From G965216695 sp965216695 (lineage in GTDB: Bacteria > Pseudomonadota > Gammaproteobacteria > Pseudomonadales > Azotimanducaceae), in NCBI GenBank assembly GCA_965216695.1, contig OZ244212.1, positions 4,340,001 through 4,404,000 on the forward strand: a stretch of DNA of 64,000 nucleotides, read 5' to 3'. Shown here piece after piece: positions 26,001-34,199 of the stretch. A model generated the notes under the pieces. It did not search any database. It saw only the letters and a list, made by a program, of their open reading frames with translations, and had not been told where the DNA came from. Made by a program: the position numbers and the translations under genes. Within the stretch, counting starts at the first letter, position 1. Every line of letters begins with the position of its first letter.

Positions 26001-26291
26001 GGTCAGCTCGATGAAGACCGTGCACATACCTTCGGTGGCCGTCGAGCGAATCTTGTCGATACCTTCGATGCCTTCGACCGCTTCTTCGACCCGGACACAT
26101 ACCGATTTTTCCACTTCCTCCGGCGCGGCACCGAGGTAAGGAATCCGCACACTAACGGCGCGGACATCGATGTTTGGGAATTCCTCCTGATTGACCAGCA
26201 ACGCGCCGAGGATGCCCCCGACGACCAGGAAGATCATCAGCAGATTGGCGGCAACGGGATTGTGCGTGAACCAGCGAATGGCTGTGTGCAT
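23094..26291 (-). CDS. RND efflux pump permease (AcrB/HAE1 type)
   Basis: 1065 residues, the normal size of an RND inner-membrane pump. The N-terminus IRWFTHNPVAANLLMIFLVVGGILGALLVNQ is TM1. GIVVDDAIVVGERIY holds the paired Asp of TM4 that carries protons. The second half has PLRSYLQPFVIMSVIPFGAVGAIFGHW and ALSGVVVNASLVLVDYINRQRR. It forms a trimer and exports substrates across the envelope with the adaptor and an outer-membrane channel. No TolC-like gene is present here. It follows the HlyD adaptor by 4 bp and the FadR regulator above it. Confidence 0.95.
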   Translation of the reverse strand: MHTAIRWFTHNPVAANLLMIFLVVGGILGALLVNQEEFPNIDVRAVSVRIPYLGAAPEEVEKSVCVRVEEAVEGIEGIDKIRSTATEGMCTVFIELTMDADDVVALNEIKSQIDAISSFPAETERPIVSKMALTRRVVQIAVSGPTDERALKELGRQIRDDIAAIDGISQVGVTYIRPYEISIEVSETQLRRYGLTLDQVTRAVREASLDMPGGTLRTDGGEILIRTVGQAYWGPDFEDILVLTREDGTRLTLKEIAAVKDTFEEGDLAARFDNQPAVVVSVSQVGDEDLIQIAEDTQAYIDRARQSLPPGIELDVWIDASHELKDRLRILNTNALGGLLLVLVVLAMFLRFKLAMWVAVGIPVALLGTLSAFPYADLTISTMTVMAFILVLGIVVDDAIVVGERIYAHEQMNKSPLDAAVDGTWEVSVPVIFGVLTTIAAFLPLILVEGRMSDFFSVIGYVVIIALVCSIVESQWILPSHLAHRNHGEPSTAVSRGWFRIQNRLSTGLENVATGRYLPFLTLAVRWRYVTAAIALGILVIAVALIASGRVIFGFFPAVEGNRIYAGLEMPEGVSVDVTVAAAKQIERAASRLNEELTDEWGLKQPLVQHILSSVGTQVDRDGPNRREEAGRSNIAEIVIDLIPLTERNDVSAKIIANRWRELVGDIPDAVRLTFDADVFTAGAAIEFQIKGNDIDELRKAAEQLKAELSRYAGVFDIADSFRSGKQEIQLELLPEARNLGLTLNDLARQVRHAFYGSEAQKIQRGQDEVRVMVRFPDEERRSIGNLEDMYIRTPAGVEVPFYSVARFEIGRGYSKIERRDGQRMVEVTADVDRALVSPEEVAMSILGEFVPSLLTRYPNLQIGIGGEQEERATALAGLAAGAVLSLILIFMLLAIPLRSYLQPFVIMSVIPFGAVGAIFGHWIMGVQLMFFSALGIVALSGVVVNASLVLVDYINRQRRQGEPVLDATLEAASVRFRPILLTSVTTFVGLIPLMLTDTPATAPFIPMAVSLAWGVLFATFITLFLVPCLYLMLDDWLGFWDWLKRWFRGEDLQSIEDIPANDAG

Positions 26292-26295
26292 CGCG

Positions 26296-27444
26296 TTATC
26301 CCGCTTCTTCGACTACCGGTTTGACCGTCATGCCTTCTATCGGCGTCTGCAACGGCGAGATGCAGACCCGTTCGCCAGCGGAGAGTCCGTCCTTCACAAG
26401 CACGTCGTCCTGATACAGGCGCAGCGGTTCTACATTGCGAAAGTGCAGGCGGTCGTTGCTGTCGACCACGAGCACCTGATTGTTGTTACGCAGGCTTGAA
26501 CGCGGCAATACCACAACGTCGTCCACTTCAAGACCGTCGATTTCCGCTTCCACGAACAGACCCACCGAGAGCGGTACGGGCTGTTCCTCGTTGCTGACGC
26601 GGGCGACGAGCTGCACCATCCGGCTTGTGGAATCGATTTCGGCTTCGCTGCGCACGATTCGCCCATGCCACTCCAGATCTCGGCCGGCGTATTCGGCGCG
26701 GAGCACTACCGAGGGCTGATTGTCGGGTGCGAGTTCACCACGGCTTGCAACGGGTACGTTCAGAAATGCGAGCTGCCGGTCTGCAATCGGCAGTCGAACT
26801 TCCACGACGTCGCTTGCGTACAGCGTTGCAATGGGTGCGCCGCGGCTTATGAACTGCCCGATGTCCACGGCTTCGCTACGCACCAGACCGGTGAACGGTG
26901 CACTGATCTCAGCACGCGCGAGATCGTTACTGCTTTGTACATGTGCCACGCGTGCATCTTCGAGGGCTGCTTCGGCGACACGCAACGCACGCAGCGCGTT
27001 TTCGAGCTGTGATCGCGATGTTAGCTTACGTTCTGCGAGGCTTTTCAGGCGTTGGAACTCGAACAGCGCATGTTCATGTTCCGCCTCTGCACGTTCGAGC
27101 GCTGCCTTCGCGCGGCCCCGGGCGTTGGCGTAGTCTTTGGTGTCTATGCGTACCAACGGATCGCCGGATGCAAAGTAACCCCCGGCAACGAGATTCGGCG
27201 ACATCCAGATAACGCGCCCCGAAACTTCCGGGATGAGCTGAGTTTCTGTGCTCGGCTGCACCGTTCCCTGGGAATGCACCTTGAGTCGTACCGACGCGGG
27301 TACTACGTCGCGCACGCGCACCGTGGTGGCGATCGGTTCCGGCGTGCTGGGTTCGAGCTGCGGAGCCGTGGCCATCAGCGTTGCGGCGCCCATGAAAAAC
27401 AGCACCAGAATTGCGGCCGGAATGATGAAGCGGCGAAGCATCAT
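26296..27444 (-). CDS. RND efflux periplasmic adaptor (HlyD/MFP family)
   Basis: 382 residues. One membrane segment near the start (FIIPAAILVLFFMGAATLMA) anchors it. Then come a lipoyl/barrel-sandwich region (VRLKVHSQGTVQPSTETQLIPEVSGRV), a long coiled-coil hairpin (RAKAALERAEAEHEHALFEFQRLKSLAERKLTSRSQLENALRALRVAEAALEDA) and the beta-barrel with VLPRSSLRNNNQVLVVD. It links the RND permease to an outer-membrane channel. It overlaps the regulator by 4 bp and is followed by the permease, a conventional order. Confidence 0.93.
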   Translation of the reverse strand: MMLRRFIIPAAILVLFFMGAATLMATAPQLEPSTPEPIATTVRVRDVVPASVRLKVHSQGTVQPSTETQLIPEVSGRVIWMSPNLVAGGYFASGDPLVRIDTKDYANARGRAKAALERAEAEHEHALFEFQRLKSLAERKLTSRSQLENALRALRVAEAALEDARVAHVQSSNDLARAEISAPFTGLVRSEAVDIGQFISRGAPIATLYASDVVEVRLPIADRQLAFLNVPVASRGELAPDNQPSVVLRAEYAGRDLEWHGRIVRSEAEIDSTSRMVQLVARVSNEEQPVPLSVGLFVEAEIDGLEVDDVVVLPRSSLRNNNQVLVVDSNDRLHFRNVEPLRLYQDDVLVKDGLSAGERVCISPLQTPIEGMTVKPVVEEAG

Positions 27445-28190
27445 GCGCCGGCCCCCGCGGTCTGCGACATCGGCGCAGCCGGGCGTGTCCCACCGGTCGC
27501 GCTTGCGGACTCAACAGCGCGCATTACGGTATCCCGATTCAGTTCCGACAGCGCGCAGAGCGCGTCGCGTACCACGGGGATGTCCCGGTTGCGTACGCCG
27601 CGGTCGAGTTGGCGGGCCAGGCGGGCGTGCGATGTGTGGTCGACCACCGCCAGGTCGCGCAGTTTTTCGATACTGGGCGCAAACTGTTCGAACAGGGCTT
27701 TTGCAATCAGCTGGCACACGAGGTTGTTACTAGTAACCATGAAGGCGTGCATCAACGCGATCCTGGCTGCGTGATGCTCCTCGGCGCTCGCCATTGTTTC
27801 CGTCAGTGGTGCCGTGAGCTCACATAAGTGATCCAGTTCTTCGGGCGTTGCATTGCGAATCGCGGTCTCGGCGGCCAACGAGATCAGGTTAGTGATAACG
27901 AGCAGAATCTGGTCGACGAGCCGCGGATCCGGTACGTCCCCCTGGTTGAGCATATGACCAATGACGTCCAGGCTTGCGTCCTGCAGTGGTTTAACGCGGG
28001 CGCCGCCCGGCTGAATGCATATCAGTCCCAGTTGCTCCAGAGTTTTCATCGCTTCGCGGACCGCGCCGCGATTTGCGTCGAATCGCGCAGCGAGGTCGCG
28101 TTCGGACGGGAAGCGTTCCCCGGCGCGATACTGACCGCGCAGGATGTCTTCGATCAGCACGTCGGAAATTGTGCTGTGCTTGGATGCCAT
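27441..28190 (-). CDS. FadR-family (GntR) transcriptional regulator
   Basis: 249 residues. The N-terminal winged HTH is FPSERDLAARFDANRGAVREAMKTLEQLGLICIQPGGARV (residues about 27-66), followed by an all-helical FCD effector domain of about 150 residues. FadR/GntR regulators usually repress until an acyl-CoA or acid effector binds. It is the first gene of the RND operon, so autoregulation with pump control is likely. Three TTGGTC half-sites, at 28248, 28262 and 28276, lie just upstream of its start and are good candidate binding sites. Confidence 0.88.
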   Translation of the reverse strand: MASKHSTISDVLIEDILRGQYRAGERFPSERDLAARFDANRGAVREAMKTLEQLGLICIQPGGARVKPLQDASLDVIGHMLNQGDVPDPRLVDQILLVITNLISLAAETAIRNATPEELDHLCELTAPLTETMASAEEHHAARIALMHAFMVTSNNLVCQLIAKALFEQFAPSIEKLRDLAVVDHTSHARLARQLDRGVRNRDIPVVRDALCALSELNRDTVMRAVESASATGGTRPAAPMSQTAGAGA

Positions 28191-28247
28191 CGGTTGTTAT
28201 CGCTCCCGGGTCGTGCTTCGGGTACGCCGCCCCTTTGCTCAGACATT

Positions 28248-28283
28248 TTGGTCAGACCAATTTGGTCCGACTGAATTGGTCAG
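28248..28283. promoter_or_regulatory. Three-fold FadR-type operator upstream of the RND operon
   Basis: TTGGTC occurs three times at exactly 14-bp steps (28248, 28262, 28276). The first copy is the perfect palindrome TTGGTCAGACCAA, the second is TTGGTCCGACTGAA (one and a half sites), the third is TTGGTCAG. FadR boxes in Enterobacteria have the form TGGTCNGACCA, so the match is close. The spacing of 14 bp is about 1.3 helical turns, which would favour repeated binding on related faces. The site lies 58-94 bp before the regulator's ATG, consistent with autorepression. Confidence 0.6.
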
Positions 28284-28448
28284 TGCAATATACGGAACAG
28301 GCAGGATATGTCCAGCTTTTCGTTACTGAAAGTAACAAAATGTGCGCTGGGTCACGCGGGACGCGGTTGAGAATGGACAGTGCGGTGCCTGGGCCCGAGA
28401 TCTAACGGCGCCGCGCGATCCACGGCGCATCGGTTCGCGCTTCCCGGA

Positions 28449-29279
28449 TCAGGAACCGGTGTATTCGGGTGGCCTTTTTTCGACGAATGCCCGCATGCCT
28501 TCGCGCGCATCGTTCGTACGTGCCGCCAGCAACTGATTGCGGTTTTCGATCGCCATTGCGGCTTCCAGGCTTGCGGCATCGACGGCCATATTCAATCCAT
28601 CTTTGGTGAGTCTGAGCCCCACTGGAGACGTCGTCAGCATCTCGTTCAACATCGGTTTTACCGCCTCATCCAGATCCGCATCGGCAACGACCTCGGAGAC
28701 GAGACCGGTGGCCAGCGCCCGGTCAGCGTGGATGAAGCGGCCGGTGAGCATCAGCTCGGAGGCAACCGATACACCTACCAGCCTCGGCAGAAAGTAGCTC
28801 ACGCCCATGTCGCACGCGGACAGGCCGATACGGATGAACGCCGCGTTCATGCGTGCCGATTCGCCGGCCAGGCGTACGTCGGATGCCAGTGCAAACGCGA
28901 AACCTCCGCCACAGGCGGGGCCCTTGATCAGCGAGATGATGGGCTGCGGACAGCGCCGCATCCGGATGTAAACCTCGGCCAGGTAGCCTTGAAACCCCAT
29001 GCCCTGGCCGAATGGGCGTGCCGTTTCGTTGTTCGCCTGACCCGACGTATCGGATTGCGTCGCCTCCTTGATGTCCAACCCCGCACAGAACGCTCGTCCG
29101 GCGCCGCGCATCACGACGATTCGAGCGCGGTCGTTCTCATAGAGACTGCCGAAGTAGTCGCGCAGTTCGGTCACCATCAGCGTATTGATTGCGTTCAGCG
29201 ATTCAGGACGGTTTAGGGTTAACCAATCGACCGCGCCTTCCGGGTCAACGCGTATGGTTTCGTAGTTGTTGCTCATCAT
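28449..29279 (-). CDS. Enoyl-CoA hydratase/isomerase family protein
   Basis: 276 residues. The crotonase fold is seen from DWLTLNRPESLNAI, FCAGLDIKEA (oxyanion hole) and GPACGGGFAFALASDVRLA with the second oxyanion Gly. An acidic residue expected for hydratases lies in FIRIGLSACDMGVSYFLPRLVG, where Asp is present but the Glu is less clear, so isomerase activity remains possible. Such enzymes act on enoyl-CoA in beta-oxidation. The gene follows the acyl-CoA dehydrogenase by 27 bp, giving a two-gene unit that would oxidise an acyl-CoA and hydrate or isomerise the product. Confidence 0.88.
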   Translation of the reverse strand: MMSNNYETIRVDPEGAVDWLTLNRPESLNAINTLMVTELRDYFGSLYENDRARIVVMRGAGRAFCAGLDIKEATQSDTSGQANNETARPFGQGMGFQGYLAEVYIRMRRCPQPIISLIKGPACGGGFAFALASDVRLAGESARMNAAFIRIGLSACDMGVSYFLPRLVGVSVASELMLTGRFIHADRALATGLVSEVVADADLDEAVKPMLNEMLTTSPVGLRLTKDGLNMAVDAASLEAAMAIENRNQLLAARTNDAREGMRAFVEKRPPEYTGS

Positions 29280-29306
29280 CTCTGCGTCCGTCGTGATTGC
29301 CTGTCG

Positions 29307-30605
29307 TTACCACTCTGCGAGTTCGCGTTCCAATTGATTGCCGTACAACGCGAGTGCTGCTTTACGCCGCCTGGGCAGGTGATATTCGGGAAACAGGTCA
29401 GTTGTGGGTTCGTATTCGCGCAGAATCTGTCGAGCGACCGTTACTTTGTGAACCTCGGTTGGACCATCCGCAAGCCCCATCGCGTAGGAGTTGATCAACA
29501 TCCCGGTGAACGGCATCTCGTTGGAGATGCCGAGGGACCCGTGCAGGTGCAGCGCTCGCGACGCAATGTCGTGATAGACCTTGGGCATCAGCGCTTTGAT
29601 TGCCGCGATGTCCTTGCGTACTTTGAGGTAGTCGTTGTACTGATCGATGCGCCACGCGGTGCGCAGCACCAACAGACGGAATTGTTCCATCTCAATCCAG
29701 GAGTCCGCGATCTTCTCCTGAACGGTCTGTTTGTTGGCGAGTACCTCGCCTTTGGTTTCCCGAGACAATACGCGTTCACAGATCATGTCGAACGCCTGCT
29801 TCACCTGACCGAGGGTCCGCATTGCGTGGTGGATCCGGCCTCCGCCGAGTCGGGTCTGGGCCACCGCGAACGCCTCCCCACGCGCGCCGAGCATGTTCTC
29901 TCGTGGCACCCGCACGTTGTCGTAGTGAATGTACGCGTGGCTGCCGTGCCCTGGCGGTTCGCCGCCGACGCCGACATTGCGGATGATGTTGATTCCAGGG
30001 GTGTCGGCGGGAACGATGAATTGCGTCATGCGCTTGTGCGGCGCGGCGTCGGGATCGGTCACCGTCATAACGATGAAAAATGACGCCCACTTCGCGTTCG
30101 ATGAAAACCACTTGTGGCCGTTGATGACGTAGTCGTCGCCGTCTTCTACCGCCATGCACTTGAACATCGTCGGGTCTGCCCCCGCATGCGGTTCGGTCAT
30201 GGAATAGCAAGATACGATCTCGCCATCCAGGAGCGGCTGCAGGTAACGGGCTTTGTGTTCCTCAGTGCCGTAGTGGGCAAGAATCTCCGCATTGCCGGAG
30301 TCCGGGGCCTGGCAGCCGAACGTGATAGGCGCGAAGCGCGATCGGCCCAGGATCTCGTTCATCAACGCAAGCTTCAGCTGGCCGTAACCGGGTCCGCCGA
30401 GCTCGGGTCCGAGGTGGCAGGCCCAGAGTCCGCGGTCCTTGACCTGCTGCTGCAGCGGGCGCACCAGCTTTATGAAATCCGGGTTCTGGACGTCGTAGCT
30501 GTCCTCCAGAACCATATCCAGCGGCGCTACGTGCTCGGTTACGAATGCATCGATCCAGTCGAGAACGGATTGAAACTCTTCGTCGGTGTCGAATCCCCAG
30601 GACAT
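29307..30605 (-). CDS. Acyl-CoA dehydrogenase family protein
   Basis: 432 residues, slightly longer than the common 380-400. CYSMTEPHAGADP and INGHKWFSSNA are the FAD-binding loop motifs, and GRIHHAMRTLGQVKQAFDMICERV is the hallmark helix. The catalytic Glu is expected in the C-terminal region near ALHLHGSLGISNEMPF. FAD-dependent alpha,beta-dehydrogenation of acyl-CoA is the family reaction. Upstream lies a 232-bp gap with the MFS gene facing away. The gene precedes the crotonase gene on the same strand by 27 bp, a classic beta-oxidation pair. Confidence 0.92.
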   Translation of the reverse strand: MSWGFDTDEEFQSVLDWIDAFVTEHVAPLDMVLEDSYDVQNPDFIKLVRPLQQQVKDRGLWACHLGPELGGPGYGQLKLALMNEILGRSRFAPITFGCQAPDSGNAEILAHYGTEEHKARYLQPLLDGEIVSCYSMTEPHAGADPTMFKCMAVEDGDDYVINGHKWFSSNAKWASFFIVMTVTDPDAAPHKRMTQFIVPADTPGINIIRNVGVGGEPPGHGSHAYIHYDNVRVPRENMLGARGEAFAVAQTRLGGGRIHHAMRTLGQVKQAFDMICERVLSRETKGEVLANKQTVQEKIADSWIEMEQFRLLVLRTAWRIDQYNDYLKVRKDIAAIKALMPKVYHDIASRALHLHGSLGISNEMPFTGMLINSYAMGLADGPTEVHKVTVARQILREYEPTTDLFPEYHLPRRRKAALALYGNQLERELAEW

Positions 30606-30837
30606 TGCCTTCCCCTTTTTTTATGCGTGTTTACTGCGTTTTCTTCGTTCCACGCAGTAGTGTAGCGCGAACGGCAGTGCCCGGGCATGGATTCGGCGGC
30701 GCGCAAGGCTGGCGCAGGTCACTGGCTGGAGCAGACGGCCGCGCCGGTGGTTTGGCAGTGTCGCAGTATGGGTTAGGCTGTTGTCTGCAGATCCGATGCA
30801 ATCGTGCCGGATTAAAACAATCGGGGAGGGGGAACGC

Positions 30838-32082
30838 GTGACGCGCTGGTACTACGGTTGGAATGTGCTTGCGGTTGCGATGCTCTTTCAGGCGATCTCG
30901 TTCGGTATCGGCATTTATTCGTTCACGTTCTGGGTTGCACCCTGGATGCAGGAGTTCGACGCGGGCCGCGCCGACGTGATGACAGTGTTCATCATCCTGC
31001 AAGTGGCGATGGGCTTGTGGTCACCGGTCGCAGGACGATTCCTGGACGCGCGATCAATCCGTCACCTCATCGTGTTGGGTGCTGTGTGCCTCTCCGTCGG
31101 GCTCGTCGCCATCGGCCGGGCGGCCTCGTTGTGGCAGATTCAGGCGATTTACGCGACGCTGATTGTGGTTGGTATGCTGCTTTGCGGGCCGCTACCGGCG
31201 CAGACCCTGGCGGCGCGATGGTTTGACCGGCGCCGCGGCCTGGCGATTGGTATCGTCACGGTGGGTACGTCGGTTGGAGGGTTCACGCTTCCTCTGGTGG
31301 TGACGGTACTGCACGAATGGTACGGCTGGCGGGCGGCGAACGATCTGCTGGCGGTGGCGGTGATCGTTGTGATTGTGCCGTTGGTGTGGCGTGTCATCCG
31401 GAACTCACCTGCCGAACGGGGCATTCCTGGGGAGGGTGCCCGGGATCTGTCAGAGCCCATCCCGATTGATCGCGCCTGGTCGATCCCCGAGATCCTTCGA
31501 ACGCGAATCTTCTGGTGCATTGTGTTTGCGTTTACGCCCATGGCGCTCGCCTTCGGCGGCGCGCAACAGAATTTGGCGCCCTTTGCCAGCGACGTTGGTT
31601 TCGACGCCCGTGCCACGTCGTATCTGGTCTCGTTGATGGCGCTGGTCATGATCGGATCGAAGGTCATGTTCGGTGCACTCGCGGATCGCGTCGCACCTCG
31701 ATACCTGTTTGGCGTCGCGCTCGCAGTGTTGTTGTTCGTGCTGATCGGGTTGTTGACGGACGAGCTGACGTATATGCACCTCATGGTGTTCTGCGCGATG
31801 CTCGGGTTTTCCGCCGGTGCGTTTCTGCCGTTGCTTGGCGCCATTGTGACGCAGAGCTTTGGCGTGGCGTCGTTTGCGCGCGTTGTCGGGCTGGTGGGTC
31901 CGTTCACCACGCTGGCGGCCCTGGGGCCCTGGCTAGCGGGAGGTATCCGCGACACACACGGCAGCTATGACGCCGCCTGGCAGCTGTTTATTGCGCTGCT
32001 GGTTCCGGCGGCGGTTGCGCTGATTTTTCTGAGGCCCGAGCGCGCCGCCGCAGCCGCGTCGCAACCGAACGCCGGCGCGTGA
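30838..32082 (+). CDS. Major facilitator superfamily transporter (OFA/monocarboxylate-like)
   Basis: 414 residues from a GTG at 30838, whose ribosome site GGGAGGGGG ends 5-6 bp upstream; a TTG start at 30781 is possible but weaker. The N-terminus YYGWNVLAVAMLFQAISFGIGIYSFTFWVAPW resembles oxalate/formate or monocarboxylate MFS carriers. About twelve membrane segments are present. The motif GRFLDARSIRHLIVLG is the loop 2-3 signature. Substrate is unknown. It is divergent from the acyl-CoA dehydrogenase pair across 232 bp and 53 bp upstream of the PPOX gene. Confidence 0.87.
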   Translation: MTRWYYGWNVLAVAMLFQAISFGIGIYSFTFWVAPWMQEFDAGRADVMTVFIILQVAMGLWSPVAGRFLDARSIRHLIVLGAVCLSVGLVAIGRAASLWQIQAIYATLIVVGMLLCGPLPAQTLAARWFDRRRGLAIGIVTVGTSVGGFTLPLVVTVLHEWYGWRAANDLLAVAVIVVIVPLVWRVIRNSPAERGIPGEGARDLSEPIPIDRAWSIPEILRTRIFWCIVFAFTPMALAFGGAQQNLAPFASDVGFDARATSYLVSLMALVMIGSKVMFGALADRVAPRYLFGVALAVLLFVLIGLLTDELTYMHLMVFCAMLGFSAGAFLPLLGAIVTQSFGVASFARVVGLVGPFTTLAALGPWLAGGIRDTHGSYDAAWQLFIALLVPAAVALIFLRPERAAAAASQPNAGA

Positions 32083-32135
32083 CGGGCACTACCGGACGTG
32101 AACAGACCTGATTATTTTCGGGAGGATTGAAAAGG

Positions 32136-32555
32136 ATGGGAGAAACGTTGTGTGGCAATGACGCCTGGGATGCGTTCATACGGGATCATCGGTGGGCGGT
32201 ACTTACAAGCCTGCGTGGCAGCGGACAGCCGGTCAGTTCGGTGGTGGCCTACGCGGTGGACGGTGGACAACTCGTCGTGAGCACGCCGGGCATGACGTTC
32301 AAACGTGCGTCCATCGAGCGGGATCCGCGCGTGACGCTTACGGCCGTGTCAAATGCGGAACCGTTCAACTTCGTGTCGATCGAAGGCAACGCGGAGGTGA
32401 CCACAGACGACCTGGTGCGTAGCACCCGGCTCGTGTTCGCAAACATCTCTGACACTGCCTACCAGGAACCGGAAGATCTTCCGCGCTGGCTGGAGGAGCA
32501 ATCGCGCGTGATCATCCGAATCACGCCGTCTCGGGCGTACGGCGTGATTCGTTGA
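32136..32555 (+). CDS. PPOX class F420/FMN-dependent oxidoreductase-like protein
   Basis: 139 residues from ATG 32136, spaced about 10 bp from GGAGG. An alternative TTG nine bases earlier is too close to the ribosome site. HRWAVLTSLRGSGQPVSSVVAYAVDGGQLVVSTPG is the first split-barrel part, and FKRASIERDPRVTLTAV the phosphate-binding strand. The C-terminal RVIIRITPSRAYGVI is common in TIGR03618-type PPOX proteins. The product may reduce a small organic substrate with FMN or F420. It follows the MFS gene on the same strand and ends at the convergent aldehyde dehydrogenase. Confidence 0.8.
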   Translation: MGETLCGNDAWDAFIRDHRWAVLTSLRGSGQPVSSVVAYAVDGGQLVVSTPGMTFKRASIERDPRVTLTAVSNAEPFNFVSIEGNAEVTTDDLVRSTRLVFANISDTAYQEPEDLPRWLEEQSRVIIRITPSRAYGVIR

Positions 32556-32594
32556 CGCAGCTTGCCGGCCTGCCGACTCGCGGATCAGGCAAGC
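32521..32594. terminator. Possible bidirectional terminator hairpins
   Basis: Between the ends of two convergent genes there are two inverted repeats. The first is ATCACGCCG at 32521-32529 with CGGCGTGAT at 32541-32549, still inside the PPOX reading frame. The second is GCTTGCC at 32561-32567 with GGCAAGC at 32588-32594. Neither has a clear T-run on either side, so an intrinsic terminator is only a weak suggestion. Confidence 0.25.
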
Positions 32595-34003
32595 TTGTCG
32601 ATGACGTCGCCAAAGAGTTCCTCGTCCGATGGGAGCTCCTTGGTTTGTGCGAGCGGTTTCGACACCCAGGTTTCGTTGATCAGATCCCGCCACGAAATGT
32701 TGTTGTTGGTGCCGTTGCCGCCCCACGAGCCGCAGCCGAGTGAGAATGTCTGGCGCATTCCGTTCCACAGATTGCCGCTGTTGGATGCGGCCTGGGGCTG
32801 ATTGACCATCACCCGGGACGTTCGCGTGGCGTTTGCGAGCTTCATGACATTCTCGTCGCTGTTGGAGTAGATGCCGCAGCTGTGACCCTGACCCTGGTAC
32901 GCCTGAATATTGTTGGTGAGTTCGATCGCGTGGTCGATGTCGCGCGCGCGATACAACGCCATCACGACCGACAGCTTCTCACCAGAAAACGGATGATCGG
33001 CCCCGTATCCCATTTCCGGGACGATAAAGAAACACTTGCCGTTTGGCAGGCCGATGCCCGCCATTGACGCGATTTTTTCGGCCGGCTGCGCGACGATCGC
33101 GGTATTGAGATGGCCGTCGTGCCATATGGTGGCTTCGAGCTTGGCTTTTTCATCGTCGTTGACGAGATATCCACCCTGATCCTGCAACTTGCCGAGCATG
33201 TCGTCGTAAATCGCGTCGACGAGTACCACGGCGTTGTCCGCAGAACAGGACGCAGCCAGGTCGAGCGTCTTCGACAATTTGATTTTCTCCGCCGCATCGT
33301 CGAGGTCTGCGGTTTCGTCAACGGTGATTACGGCGTTCCCCACACCAACACCGAGCGCGGGCGTGCCGCTCGAGTAGGCGGCATTGACCATCGCACCACC
33401 ACCGGTTGCCAAGACTCGGTCGCACTGGCGCATGAGTTCGTTGGTAAGATCCAGCGTCGGCGACTCGATGCCGATTACCAGGTCGGCGGGCGCGCCGCAC
33501 TTCTCCAGCGCTTCGCGCATCAGATCGCAGATCATCTTGTTTGTGAGCTTCGCGCGCGGATGCGGCGCTATGATGATCGAATTGCGGCCTTTCACCGCGT
33601 GGATCGACTTGATGACGGGCGTCGCTTCCGGGTTCGTGGAGGGTGCAAGCGCGCCGATCACACCCATCGGCTTGGCGATCTTGACGATGTTCCTGTCCGG
33701 CATTTCTTCAATGATGCCTACGGATTTGTCGTCGATGATGTCCATCAGCGTCGCACGGGTTTTCTTGAAGATTTTCAGGAACTTGCCGTCGTAGTTTCCG
33801 AGCTCTGTTTCGTCGACGGTAAACTGCGCGATCTTCTCGGCGACGCCGGGCTGCGCAACGGACCACACCATTGCGCGAATCAATTCGTCTACCTGCTCCT
33901 GGGTGTAGTGTTCAATCTGCGCCTGCGCTGCGCGAGAGCGTTCAACCAGTCCGCGGATGATCTCTTCGGGGGTCTGTTCGTCGATCACGGGTTGTTCTGC
34001 CAT
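32585..34003 (-). CDS. Aldehyde dehydrogenase family protein, acylating or sulfoacetaldehyde type
   Basis: 472 residues. GALAPSTNPEATPVIKSIHAVKGRNSIIIAPHPRA is typical of acylating aldehyde dehydrogenases and sulfoacetaldehyde dehydrogenase. RVLATGGGAMVNAAYSSGTPALGVGVGN follows, with the catalytic Cys in DLAASCSADNAVVLVD. The protein resembles SauS (CoA-dependent sulfoacetaldehyde dehydrogenase) and EutE/AdhE more than ordinary retinal-type enzymes. The substrate cannot be chosen without comparison; a C2 or sulfonate aldehyde is plausible. It stands alone, convergent with the PPOX gene and divergent from the cytochrome pair at 34200. Confidence 0.82.
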   Translation of the reverse strand: MAEQPVIDEQTPEEIIRGLVERSRAAQAQIEHYTQEQVDELIRAMVWSVAQPGVAEKIAQFTVDETELGNYDGKFLKIFKKTRATLMDIIDDKSVGIIEEMPDRNIVKIAKPMGVIGALAPSTNPEATPVIKSIHAVKGRNSIIIAPHPRAKLTNKMICDLMREALEKCGAPADLVIGIESPTLDLTNELMRQCDRVLATGGGAMVNAAYSSGTPALGVGVGNAVITVDETADLDDAAEKIKLSKTLDLAASCSADNAVVLVDAIYDDMLGKLQDQGGYLVNDDEKAKLEATIWHDGHLNTAIVAQPAEKIASMAGIGLPNGKCFFIVPEMGYGADHPFSGEKLSVVMALYRARDIDHAIELTNNIQAYQGQGHSCGIYSNSDENVMKLANATRTSRVMVNQPQAASNSGNLWNGMRQTFSLGCGSWGGNGTNNNISWRDLINETWVSKPLAQTKELPSDEELFGDVIDKLA

Positions 34004-34199
34004 GGCATGCGGTCTCCGGTCGGGTTAGCGATTCAACCAAGAATAATACTCCAGAACGTGCGTGCTGTGGACTGGGTAGCTGACCGAGCGAGCGGGCCGG
34101 CGATTGAGTTCCGCGCGTCCGGCAAGCACACTGTGCAGAGTAACGACAAATCGTATCGAAACAACGTATAGCAACAACGAGATTGGGAGAGACTGGGAT

